This document shows positions 18,447 to 26,792 of a stretch of 64,000 nt of DNA, piece by piece. A program made the position numbers and the translations under genes. Source of the stretch: Pedobacter schmidteae (GTDB lineage Bacteria; Bacteroidota; Bacteroidia; Sphingobacteriales; Sphingobacteriaceae); NCBI RefSeq assembly GCF_900564155.1, contig NZ_LS999839.1, positions 4,957,097 through 5,021,096 on the forward strand, read 5' to 3'. The notes under the pieces are model-generated. The model saw nothing but the letters and a program-made list of their open reading frames with translations. It was not told the DNA's origin and did not search any database. Numbering within the stretch: position 1 is the stretch's first letter; each line of letters begins with the position of its first letter.

Positions 18447-19598
18447 TTAGTCTATACTATGTTTTGTAGCAACTGAGCGTTTATTTGCCTTTCTGACGTA
18501 TACCAATGAAACCAGCTGATAAAATATAAACTTCGGAATATTTATGAGTGAAGTATAAATTCTTTTATCGGTAGGGTATGACTTTAACGCAATAAAAAAG
18601 CCGGCAATAAACAGGATAAATGCCAGCAACCAAATGACCGATAACCATACAGACATGAATAAAGTCCCTATCATGAAGATAAAAGAAAGAATAAGAAAAA
18701 TAAATAAGGGTGGGCGTAACAACACAATTCCAAATAAAAATTGATTAATGCTAAAATTACGTACCCCTCTTACCAAAATATCGAAACCGAGTGCAGCATA
18801 TTTAAACCATGTATTGATCCATCTGGAACGCTGTTTAACCAATTGTTCAGGGTTACTGGTCTTCTCGTCATATACAATTGCATCTCCCGCAAATGCAATC
18901 CTTTTATCCTTTTTTAAAATTTGGGCCTGCAACACCTTATCAAAACCAGCGCCCTGAACGTCAAGATGCTCAAGTGCTGATTTGTAAAGTTCCGTTTTAA
19001 AAGCCATGCCCGACCCTGCAAGTGTGGCTGATGATCCTAAACTGAATAATAATTTTGCGTCATAAAAGTGATAATAAATATCTCTCGCAGCATCTAGACA
19101 AGCATAAGTAGTGTTTAATTTTTTGGCTGCCCTCAACCCCTGCACAGCTTCAAAACCATAGTTAAAGTAGACATTTAATTCATTAATGTATTCCGCATCA
19201 ACCAAATTATCACTATCTATGATTGTCAGAATTTCATGATCCCTCTTAAAATGATTAATTGCATAAAAATGAGACCTTGTATTGCCGGCCAGCACTTTTT
19301 CCGGTCTCAACAGAATAACTTTAGGATGATCAATAAAGATATTGTCATCCTTACAATTGTCTAATACAACATATATGAGATAGTTATCGTAATTAACTGC
19401 CAGTAAAGAGGATACAACAGCAGGAATCAATTCCGTTTGTTCATAAGCTGTTACGATTATTGCGTAGTCATAATTCTTTCCTGACTTTTTCGGATACCTG
19501 TTTTTCTTGCCAAAAAAAATATAAGCAAAATAAAAAATGATTGGAACTACAAGATTGTATCCAATCAACGCCGCGAGAAAAAACAGTATCACATTCAT
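18447..19598 (-). CDS. Membrane-bound GT2 glycosyltransferase with C-terminal membrane helices
   Basis: A 383-residue processive-type GT2 protein. It has one N-terminal hydrophobic segment and three or four at the C-terminus around a GT-A core. Core motifs are VTAYEQTELIP, VVLDNCKDD, TIIDSDNLVDAEYI and QRSRW, matching D, DxD and QxxRW of cellulose/hyaluronan-synthase-like enzymes. It may start or extend the repeat unit at the membrane. The gene starts 17 bp after the small membrane peptide gene. Confidence 0.85.
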   Translation of the reverse strand: MNVILFFLAALIGYNLVVPIIFYFAYIFFGKKNRYPKKSGKNYDYAIIVTAYEQTELIPAVVSSLLAVNYDNYLIYVVLDNCKDDNIFIDHPKVILLRPEKVLAGNTRSHFYAINHFKRDHEILTIIDSDNLVDAEYINELNVYFNYGFEAVQGLRAAKKLNTTYACLDAARDIYYHFYDAKLLFSLGSSATLAGSGMAFKTELYKSALEHLDVQGAGFDKVLQAQILKKDKRIAFAGDAIVYDEKTSNPEQLVKQRSRWINTWFKYAALGFDILVRGVRNFSINQFLFGIVLLRPPLFIFLILSFIFMIGTLFMSVWLSVIWLLAFILFIAGFFIALKSYPTDKRIYTSLINIPKFIFYQLVSLVYVRKANKRSVATKHSID

Positions 19599-19615
19599 TT
19601 GACTACATAGTTAAA

Positions 19616-19720
19616 TTAACTGTCCTTTCGGTCAGATAACCATTCCCAATATTTCTGACCTCTAAAAAAACCATAAATCAGGCAAAGTAACCCGGGTATT
19701 AAAAATATTTCGAAAGGCAT
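19616..19720 (-). CDS. Putative 34-residue membrane peptide in the polysaccharide operon
   Basis: A short open frame with an ATG start (19720) and TAA stop. It encodes MPFEIFLIPGLLCLIYGFFR, then a polar tail with GQKYWEWLSDRKDS. That gives one hydrophobic helix and an aromatic/charged tail. It fills the 143-bp gap between the Wzy/ligase gene (21 bp away) and the GT2 gene (17 bp away), where spacing elsewhere in the operon is tight; this argues that it is a real gene. It has no family I can name. It could be an accessory subunit of the GT2 or the polymerase. Confidence 0.5.
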   Translation of the reverse strand: MPFEIFLIPGLLCLIYGFFRGQKYWEWLSDRKDS

Positions 19721-19741
19721 CTTAAAAAAATAATATCTATA

Positions 19742-21193
19742 CTAAACAACTTTCTGTTCCAACTTTCTCTTGCAAATTTCCGCATCAATTCTTGGTGAAA
19801 TATAAATAAATACCCAAGACAGACAAACTACAATAGACGAAGGCATATTATTGATAATTTCATTACCATAACTACAAAAAAAGACTCCTCCTGCTCCGGA
19901 TAATAAAGCAATTAATTTAACCCTGAGGCCATCATCACGGGTCTTCCATATAATTCCACAACATTTACCAAATATATACATCATCATACAGAACCATATC
20001 ATAAATCCAACAATCCCATACATAGCCCATATTTTAACCCAATAGCTATCCGGTTCTATTGTCGATAGAAATTTATCGGCATTATATTCTTTTCCCCAAA
20101 TACCGATAACGCCTAAACCACCACCAAAAGGTCTGGTTTTAAGATACTCAGCAATAATTTCCTGATTCATAAACCTAAGATTTAATGACGGATCTTTAGG
20201 ATCGAGTGCCGTTCTTAGCCTATAAATCTCATAGTAGTTATTTCCAATTGTAGTGTACTTCAAGCCTGCAATAAATGTTACCGCCAACGCCCCACCAATA
20301 ATTAGCACTTTAAAGTTCTTACTCAAAAAAATCGCCATAAACATCCCTACAACAAGTACAAATAAAGCTCCTCTTGTACCTGAAATAATCATCGCATAAA
20401 AGAAAACACAAGTAAAAAACAACATCAGCGCTTTCTTGCCCGATTTAAAAGGTCCCAAAGCCAGCGTAATAGCTATTACAACAAACTGAGCCTGCGAAGC
20501 ACCAAACTGGGCAGCATCATAAAATGAAAATATTCTAAGTTTACCGGCAACAATATGAGTAACCGCTCCACCATTGTCCAGGAAACTCTGATCACCTGGA
20601 GATAAGCCTATATGAAGCTGCTTAATTCCGTTAAATGCACTTAAAAGTGCCAGCCCAATAATAATATACAAAAACGTATTAAGATCTCTTTCGGTCTTAA
20701 AGATCATCAAACCTACCACTACGATAAGCAGTGGGTACAAAGCAACACTCCTAATTTCGTGAAACCATCCATTAATACTTGCTCCTGCCGGGTTTGCTAC
20801 TTCGATAACACTTATTGCAAACCATATCATCAACAGTTTAAATAAATCATTATTACAACTAGCCCAATCTGCCTTATTATAGTAAAGCAAACATGCAAAA
20901 AGTGTAAGAATCAATATAACCTCCACTCCAATGCCATATGGAATACCAGGCATCTCACGCGCAAGGGCAAACATTAAAAAACAATAGTAAATCAGGAAAA
21001 TCAGTCCGTTGCGAGGATTTCTAAAAACAAATATTGTAAAAATGACAACCAGACATAAAGAAATCACCAACAGTGGTCCTATAGCTTCATATTGTACGGT
21101 CAATAGGCTTATCACCACGGAAATGACCAATCCTAAGATCAATAGAACTCCTTTATTCCTAAATATCGAACGTGACAAAAAAAAAGACTTCAT
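19742..21193 (-). CDS. Wzy-like polymerase / O-antigen ligase family membrane protein
   Basis: A 483-residue protein with about 12 hydrophobic helices and a large periplasmic loop in the C-terminal half containing RFMNQEIIAEYLKTRPFGGG and PDSYWVKIWAMYGIVGF. Together with the upstream SGTRGALF, these are typical of the O-antigen ligase/polymerase superfamily. It would polymerise repeat units or attach the glycan to its final acceptor in the periplasm. It lies between the Wzc-like gene and the glycosyltransferases. Polymerase and ligase cannot be told apart by sequence alone. Confidence 0.82.
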   Translation of the reverse strand: MKSFFLSRSIFRNKGVLLILGLVISVVISLLTVQYEAIGPLLVISLCLVVIFTIFVFRNPRNGLIFLIYYCFLMFALAREMPGIPYGIGVEVILILTLFACLLYYNKADWASCNNDLFKLLMIWFAISVIEVANPAGASINGWFHEIRSVALYPLLIVVVGLMIFKTERDLNTFLYIIIGLALLSAFNGIKQLHIGLSPGDQSFLDNGGAVTHIVAGKLRIFSFYDAAQFGASQAQFVVIAITLALGPFKSGKKALMLFFTCVFFYAMIISGTRGALFVLVVGMFMAIFLSKNFKVLIIGGALAVTFIAGLKYTTIGNNYYEIYRLRTALDPKDPSLNLRFMNQEIIAEYLKTRPFGGGLGVIGIWGKEYNADKFLSTIEPDSYWVKIWAMYGIVGFMIWFCMMMYIFGKCCGIIWKTRDDGLRVKLIALLSGAGGVFFCSYGNEIINNMPSSIVVCLSWVFIYISPRIDAEICKRKLEQKVV

Positions 21194-21251
21194 TACTAAT
21201 AGTGAGATTTTACCAGATAGGATTCGCCGTACATATATTAAGAATTAAAGC

Positions 21252-21276
21252 AATAAAGCCGTTAAGCGGCTTTATT
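21252..21276 (-). terminator. Hairpin overlapping the stop codon of the Wzc-like gene
   Basis: A perfect 10-bp stem (21252-21261 with 21267-21276) around a 5-nt loop that contains the stop codon at 21262-21264. Only a weak T-rich tail follows on the minus strand. It could be a partial intra-operon terminator or an mRNA-stabilising hairpin. Confidence 0.5.
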
Positions 21277-23430
21277 CTTTCTTATCTTATTTAATTTTGT
21301 CTTATTTAAAACCCAGCCCATAAATTCGGGTTGAGCCTTAATATACTCGATAAGTTCTCTATCACGATCTCCAATTACCTTCCCAGCTTCAAAAACAGCT
21401 ATTTTTTTCTCTACAAAAAGTAGCCATTCCTTGGCTGTATTTAAATCACTTAAACTATTGATGTCTATGATGATAATATCAAACTCCTTGCTTAAAACCT
21501 CAAAACCAGCCCGCAAGCTTTTGATGCTCTGAATTTCTAATAGAGAGTTATTATTTACATTTTTATTCAGCACGGTAATACGATCCTCAGTCATGATCTC
21601 TTTTTTTATTAAAAAAGTCTCAAAATTCTGAGGAGTGGTCAACTCCTTAGTAGAGCTTTTTGCTCCCGGCATTGTATCACCACCAATCAATAATACTTTT
21701 TTCCCAATCATCGCAAAAGCATAAGCCAAGCTCGACGCAATAAAACTTTTCCCTTCCCCACCGATAAGACTGGTTATCCCTAAAATTTTACTATCATCTT
21801 TTTCCATTGCAGAGCTGATTTCAAAGCGTAGAGAACGAAGTAAATCCCTATATAAATGATAGTTGACGTTATCACTTTCATCATTCCATATCTTCTTAAC
21901 GGTCATATCATCCGATTGAACAAAATTCAAATTTCCTAATACCGGCGACTGGGTAGCTGAAGCAAGCTGTTTGGAAGTATGGATAGTATTGTCTAATAAG
22001 AAAGAGATGAGCAGAATGGTAAAGCAGATAAAAAAGCTCGATATACCAGCCAAAGCCACATATAATATGCCTTTTGAAGGTAAAGCCACACCCGGCAAAC
22101 CAACCTGAGCTATCTGCAACTTGAGCGATATATTTTGTTCTGTTCTCGTTTGATTATACGTATCAAGTGCCGTCATGTAATCCTTTGTAGCTAATTCAGC
22201 GTCTCGTTCGTAATTTTGAATTCCAGCATCAAAAGGCACCATTGTATTGTATTTACCTTTTAATATAGCAAGTTCTTTATCAATTGAAGCTATACTCCCC
22301 CTTGCCTGACTCACAACGGTTTCCAGTGCTAATTTTTGTTGAATCAAAGCCTGTTTTGAAGCCTGCGGATCTGTAACATTATTATCAGATATACGGATAC
22401 TCAATCTGTCAACCAGTCTGGTCAATGAATCAACTTTCAATTTATCACCCGGCTTAAACCCTCCATCAATATAATTGCTGTTAGCTATTTTCAACTGGCT
22501 CTTTAAGTTTACAATTTCACGGTTATCTACTCCCGAATTTCCTCCAGAAAATGTTTCTCCTCTTCCACTTAGTTTTGCTTCAATATCGGCAATCGCCCGC
22601 TGGTTAGATTGAATATCTCTTAGAGCCTGAGCTTTACGTTCTTCATTTTCTGAAATCTGAGTATAAACAATTTCAGATTGCTTATCCAAATTGAGTACCC
22701 CATTTTTCATCTTAAACTCTTTGAGGGAAGCATTTTTTTGGTTCATAGCCGATTCTTTCTTTTTCAATAAAGAATCAAGAAGCGCAATTGAATTACTTTG
22801 ATTAACATTTACGTCCTGACCATAATTTCTAATAAATTCGATACTCAGTACATTCACTACAAAGGCCGAAAGATCTGGATTTTCAGACACATAATCTACA
22901 TTGATAAAATCACTATTTTCTGGCCTGTATACATTAAGTTTTTTCTCGATATCTTCTTTATGATATTTCATTGAACCAATAATATCATAAAGTTTGTATT
23001 TGCCTTTATTATCCCCAATAGTAATTACCTCTTTATTGAGCAACTTCTGTCGGTATAAAGCAATTACTTCACTCTTTTCTGCGCTGCTTAAAGAATCTAC
23101 TTTTTTACTGTAAGGTTTGAATGATTCTTTAGGATTTTCAAGATCATGTAGAATCAGGTTATAAGAAAGAATGCTGATCATCTTTCTCATCTTCATACGT
23201 TCTATGATATTTGAAAACTGCTGACTGATTTTAAAAAAATCGTTATTCTGATTCCCTGATGCCACTTGTTTGGATTGGTCGATTAACCCAGTCGCAATCT
23301 GAGCCTCGGAGCTATATTGGTTTGGCAGATTCTTTACCAGAAAAAAAGTAATAACTGCCGCAACAACAGGAACAAAAATTAAAATCCACTTATATTTATT
23401 TAGCGTTTTTAAAAATGCTTTAATATCCAT
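21262..23430 (-). CDS. Wzc-like chain-length/polysaccharide co-polymerase with degenerate BY-kinase domain
   Basis: A 722-residue inner-membrane protein. It has an N-terminal helix (about 15-33), a Wzz-like start, a long periplasmic coiled-coil region with GNVR-type features, a second helix near 460-485, and a cytoplasmic P-loop domain. Walker A is SLIGGEGKSF with Lys561. The Walker A' segment reads LLIGGDTMPG (581-589) where active BY-kinases have I-D-x-D-x-R, so the first Asp is Gly and the Arg is Met. Walker B keeps Asp656 but lacks the following T-P-P. The C-terminus has no tyrosine cluster. It probably controls chain length without normal autophosphorylation. Confidence 0.85.
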   Translation of the reverse strand: MDIKAFLKTLNKYKWILIFVPVVAAVITFFLVKNLPNQYSSEAQIATGLIDQSKQVASGNQNNDFFKISQQFSNIIERMKMRKMISILSYNLILHDLENPKESFKPYSKKVDSLSSAEKSEVIALYRQKLLNKEVITIGDNKGKYKLYDIIGSMKYHKEDIEKKLNVYRPENSDFINVDYVSENPDLSAFVVNVLSIEFIRNYGQDVNVNQSNSIALLDSLLKKKESAMNQKNASLKEFKMKNGVLNLDKQSEIVYTQISENEERKAQALRDIQSNQRAIADIEAKLSGRGETFSGGNSGVDNREIVNLKSQLKIANSNYIDGGFKPGDKLKVDSLTRLVDRLSIRISDNNVTDPQASKQALIQQKLALETVVSQARGSIASIDKELAILKGKYNTMVPFDAGIQNYERDAELATKDYMTALDTYNQTRTEQNISLKLQIAQVGLPGVALPSKGILYVALAGISSFFICFTILLISFLLDNTIHTSKQLASATQSPVLGNLNFVQSDDMTVKKIWNDESDNVNYHLYRDLLRSLRFEISSAMEKDDSKILGITSLIGGEGKSFIASSLAYAFAMIGKKVLLIGGDTMPGAKSSTKELTTPQNFETFLIKKEIMTEDRITVLNKNVNNNSLLEIQSIKSLRAGFEVLSKEFDIIIIDINSLSDLNTAKEWLLFVEKKIAVFEAGKVIGDRDRELIEYIKAQPEFMGWVLNKTKLNKIRKNKAA

Positions 23431-23453
23431 TGATATATTTTAGTTGAAATCGA

Positions 23454-24134
23454 TTACTTAACGTCAGAAAGCTTCATTCCAATAATTTCCTCTAATGCAT
23501 CTTTCGCACTTAACAGGTTTACTTCAGTTTGAACCTTCTGGGTATTCGCTGTGGTCAGGTTTATTCTCGATTGATTGTAATTATCTACCGGGATTTCCCC
23601 TTTTTCAAATCTATGCTTCAGGTTGTCTGCTGTATTTTTATTATCCTGAACACTTTCTGTATAAATCTTAAGCAAATTAATTTGTTGAATATAGGCATAA
23701 TATCTCTTTTTAACCTCAACCACCAAAGCTAAATCATACTCCTGGGCCTGGTATTGTGCTGCCTTTAACTCCGCTTTTGCTTTTTTTGCAGTAAACGGCT
23801 TTTGAAGAAAATTACCCAGATTAACGTTGATACCAAATTGAAAGCCATTAACATTGTAAGGGTTAACCGGATCTAAAACTGATTTTTGATCAGGTCTGTA
23901 AAAATAAGATCCATTAAAAATATCAAGATAGGATAAAGTCGTAATAGGTATTTCAGCTTTAGCCTTTTCAACTCCTTGCTCCAAAGCTTTTCTACGTGGA
24001 TAATTCTGTTTAGCCAAAGCTATATATTTTTCCAGATCTGCATATTTGATTTCCGGAATGATAGACTCCTGTGCAAAAGTAGTTAAGCTTGAGGTCATCA
24101 GGAATACCAAAGCAATTTTTATTAAATTTTTCAT
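23454..24134 (-). CDS. Half-length TolC/OEP-type outer membrane protein
   Basis: A 226-residue protein with a signal peptide ending TFAQES. The mature part holds one TolC-type repeat: an N-terminal helix (YADLEKYIALAKQNYPRRKALEQGVEKAK), a strand pair with FNGSYFYRPDQ and FQFGINVNLGNF, then long heptad helices with KAELKAAQYQAQEYDLALVVEVKKRYYAYIQ. Classical TolC proteins are about twice as long and contain two such repeats. It lies between the sugar transferase and the Wzc-like gene and has an intact start and stop, so it is unlikely to be a broken gene. It may be an outer-membrane part of the exporter. Confidence 0.75.
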   Translation of the reverse strand: MKNLIKIALVFLMTSSLTTFAQESIIPEIKYADLEKYIALAKQNYPRRKALEQGVEKAKAEIPITTLSYLDIFNGSYFYRPDQKSVLDPVNPYNVNGFQFGINVNLGNFLQKPFTAKKAKAELKAAQYQAQEYDLALVVEVKKRYYAYIQQINLLKIYTESVQDNKNTADNLKHRFEKGEIPVDNYNQSRINLTTANTQKVQTEVNLLSAKDALEEIIGMKLSDVK

Positions 24135-24175
24135 GAACTTTATTATTTTAATTTTAGATAGGTTAACTTATTTTC

Positions 24176-25261
24176 TTAAACTTTTTCTTTCTGAATTAAC
24201 GCAGGTATTGTCTTTAATATAATCTTCAAATCCAGTAAAATAGAATAATTGGCAGCATAATAGTTGTCCAGTTCCTTTCTTTCAGTCTCCGACATATCTT
24301 TCTTGCCTCTTTTACTGATTTGCCACAAGCCTGTCAAACCTGCCGGGCCTAAAAACCGGGTCGACCATTCATTGGTGGTCAATTGCTCAGCTTCGTACAA
24401 AGGCAAGGGTCTGTTGCCAACCAAAGACATATCTCCAATAAACACGTTAATCAATTGCGGTAGCTCATCGATACTGGTTCGTCTCAAAAAGGAGCCCAAT
24501 TTGGTAATCCTAGGATCATCTTTAAATTTCACAAATGCCGCCTTTCCGTTCTTCTTATTTGATTCATTCGCATACTGATTCAGATCTGCAATAGAAGCTA
24601 TCATCTGGTCCGCATCACTTCTCATCGACCTGAATTTAAAGAAATCAAATATTTTATACCCTGCTCCAACTCTTTTACTTTTATAAATCACATCGCCTTT
24701 CGACTCCAATCTGATCAAAATAGCAACGATTATGAATACCGGAGTCAGAAAAAATAACGCACAGCCAGAAGCAATAACATCAAAAACTCTTTTCGTTAAA
24801 GGGATCTGATACTCTACATCCATCTGTTTGGAAAGTTCCAGTAGCTTGGGTTTAATGAGCTTAAACTTAATCAAGAAATTAAGTCGCTCATAAAAGTCCT
24901 CAACAGGAAATGGATAGGTATAATAATCATTCACTTGCAGGTTTAAAGCCCGACTACGCCATTCCTTATCTTCTTTAACCCCCAGTAAAACAATAACCAA
25001 TCCATGAAGCAGAGGGTTATTCTTTATATAGGCAACCTGACCAAAACAATCTTTATTGTCATCAACTTCTATCAGAATAATATCAGGCAAACTTAACAAC
25101 GACCGACTATCCAGATATTTCTTAAAATCATCTGGGTTCTCCATATGTTCGATGTTAAAGTTTGATTCATAGTCTTCAAACACCACACTTTTAAGTAGTT
25201 TACCGAAGTAAACAATCTTAGCATTTATATCCGGCCGATTAATAGTAGTTGTTATCATCAT
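24176..25261 (-). CDS. Initiating phosphoglycosyltransferase with receiver-like N-terminal domain
   Basis: A 361-residue protein. The C-terminal domain (about 155-361) is a bacterial sugar transferase: KRVFDVIAS then one membrane segment, FKFRSMRSDAD, the Pro-rich catalytic segment DELPQLINVFIGDMSLVGNRP, and GLTGLWQ. It moves a sugar-1-phosphate to undecaprenyl phosphate, the first step of repeat-unit synthesis. The N-terminal 130 residues alternate strands and helices like a response-regulator receiver but lack the acidic pair, phospho-Asp and Lys, so it is a pseudo-receiver. Its start overlaps the stop of the receiver gene upstream (ATGA at 25258-25261). Confidence 0.87.
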   Translation of the reverse strand: MMITTTINRPDINAKIVYFGKLLKSVVFEDYESNFNIEHMENPDDFKKYLDSRSLLSLPDIILIEVDDNKDCFGQVAYIKNNPLLHGLVIVLLGVKEDKEWRSRALNLQVNDYYTYPFPVEDFYERLNFLIKFKLIKPKLLELSKQMDVEYQIPLTKRVFDVIASGCALFFLTPVFIIVAILIRLESKGDVIYKSKRVGAGYKIFDFFKFRSMRSDADQMIASIADLNQYANESNKKNGKAAFVKFKDDPRITKLGSFLRRTSIDELPQLINVFIGDMSLVGNRPLPLYEAEQLTTNEWSTRFLGPAGLTGLWQISKRGKKDMSETERKELDNYYAANYSILLDLKIILKTIPALIQKEKV

Positions 25262-25641
25262 GAGATAAGTTCTGTGATATGAGATTTCAAAATTGTTGGA
25301 TTAAACGGTTTCTCGATAAAACGATCTATTTTAAAGGGCATCTCCTTTACTTTTTCTTCCAGATCATCTGCCCCAGACAGCAATATAACTGGGGTATTTC
25401 GATAAAAACCACTTATTTTAAGGTTTTTTATCAACGAACTTCCATCAAAATAAGGCATCATTAAATCAGATATAATTAAATCTGGATCATTCCCCTCTTC
25501 CAACCACGCAATCGCTTCTATTCCACTTGTTTTAATCACCAATATATACTCAGATGACAGAATAAAATTCAACAATTTAAGTATACTAGGCTCGTCGTCA
25601 ACAACCAATATTATTTTTTTACTTCCTTCCTTACTCTCCAT
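25258..25641 (-). CDS. Single-domain response regulator (CheY-like)
   Basis: A 127-residue receiver with no output domain. The acidic pair is Asp15/Asp16 in VVDDEPS, the phospho-acceptor is Asp59 in LIISDLMMP, the switch Ser is Ser89 in VILLSG, and Lys111 lies in EKPF. All catalytic residues are present. It is the first gene of the polysaccharide operon and is translationally coupled to the sugar transferase that has a pseudo-receiver domain, so it may control glycan initiation by protein contact. The cognate kinase is not in the operon; a hybrid kinase is encoded divergently at 26793. Confidence 0.88.
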   Translation of the reverse strand: MESKEGSKKIILVVDDEPSILKLLNFILSSEYILVIKTSGIEAIAWLEEGNDPDLIISDLMMPYFDGSSLIKNLKISGFYRNTPVILLSGADDLEEKVKEMPFKIDRFIEKPFNPTILKSHITELIS

Positions 25642-25978
25642 AGTGCATTAAGCGATTTAATTTGTCTATCTAGTAAAATTAATTCAAACTTAAACAAATA
25701 ATTTCAACTACTTCTTTATTAAAATGACTTTTATTATCAATTAATAATTTACAATTTATATTACTGTAAAAATAACAATTTGTTATAAAAAACAGCCAAA
25801 CTTCCTTTCTATTTTAAATTAACAAAACACTCACAAGCAACACCTTACATTAACACCAACATTTATGCTCAATTTTCTTAAAATTCCTATTCTATGAGTT
25901 GCAAACAACAAGAACAAATTACACATAGTTCACCCAGGCAAATACAGTAAATGCTTTGCGATAGATATTGACTACTAA
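25642..25978. other. AT-rich gap with the probable promoter region of the minus-strand polysaccharide operon
   Basis: Non-coding, strongly AT-rich DNA between the response regulator start and the 3' end of the small lipoprotein gene. The operon promoter must lie here or farther upstream, but I could not assign -33/-7 boxes with confidence. No hairpin of note was seen. Confidence 0.45.
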
Positions 25979-26347
25979 TTATTTAGCATTTATTCTAAAA
26001 GACCCCACTCTAACTTCACCCTGCAAACACGAACTAAGTTCGTTAGATACCACGCGTCCGTAAGAATCAATAACGACTAATCGTATTCCTTGGTTTTCCA
26101 GCGATTTAAGCTGTGTTTTTAGATTAAAGTCCGTTACATAAAAGAAAGGAATATCTTCACTTCCATCCTTCACAGAAACATTATACTCTTTATTTTGAAC
26201 TGAGTAACTAATTTGACAATCGTTACATTCGACTCTCAGAATCCCTTTGTTGTTAAGGACCACGTTAGACAAATCGTTCGTTAAGGATTCTTTCTTGCAA
26301 CTGCTGAAAGAAAAAATGAGAAGAATCAATAGGGTTGAGATTTTCAT
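25979..26347 (-). CDS. Small hypothetical lipoprotein
   Basis: A 122-residue protein with the signal MKISTLLILLIFSFSSCKKE, with the lipidated Cys at about residue 17. The mature part has a beta-rich pattern: ECNDCQISYSVQNKEYNVSVKDG, then short strands with a cysteine pair (C-x2-C) and a later Cys in LSSCLQG. I do not recognise a family. It is in the same orientation as the polysaccharide operon but 337 bp upstream, so probably a separate transcript. Confidence 0.6.
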   Translation of the reverse strand: MKISTLLILLIFSFSSCKKESLTNDLSNVVLNNKGILRVECNDCQISYSVQNKEYNVSVKDGSEDIPFFYVTDFNLKTQLKSLENQGIRLVVIDSYGRVVSNELSSCLQGEVRVGSFRINAK

Positions 26348-26792
26348 TTTTTATTACTTTATGATAGTGTTAAATGAAAAAATCAGGCCAGTAAGATTTT
26401 CCAACAATTTATTATTTAAAGATTTCATTAAATTACTGTCAAATAACATCTCTAATTCAATAAAAACGACAATATTGTCATCTTTGCCAAATATTCAAAC
26501 TTCCGCGCCACTCAGTGCTACACCTCAACAAATACCCAAAACGAGGATTATATTCCACACAAACACCCTCCAACAGTCTATATTCTTCCCCAATTATACA
26601 CCTAAAAAATAATCAAACTCAAAAAACCTATAAAAAAACACAATACAAGGCACTTATTATCCTTACATTAGCAACTAAAATCGCCTGCAAAATTGTTGGA
26701 AAATACTTTTTGTAGTTTTGGTTACGCTTATTATGTTAAAATAACTATTTTTACTTTGTTGTTAAGAACAAGTTCCTGACTACCATTTTCAT
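26348..26792. other. Non-coding gap before the hybrid kinase, bounded by a 15-bp inverted repeat
   Basis: No convincing gene. ATTTTCCAACAATTT at 26396-26410 is repeated exactly in inverted orientation at 26690-26704, enclosing about 280 bp of AT-rich DNA. No target-site duplication is obvious. The right copy lies about 90 bp before the kinase start. Confidence 0.55.

Noticed and set aside
19742..21193. An exosortase-linked system around the Wzy-like protein and the small membrane peptide
   Set aside because: No exosortase-type transmembrane protease or sorting-signal protein is visible in the window, so the idea has no support here.
26247..26612. Plus-strand 121-codon frame overlapping the small lipoprotein gene
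   Set aside because: Low-complexity AT-rich composition, overlaps a gene with a clear lipoprotein signal, and resembles no protein pattern.
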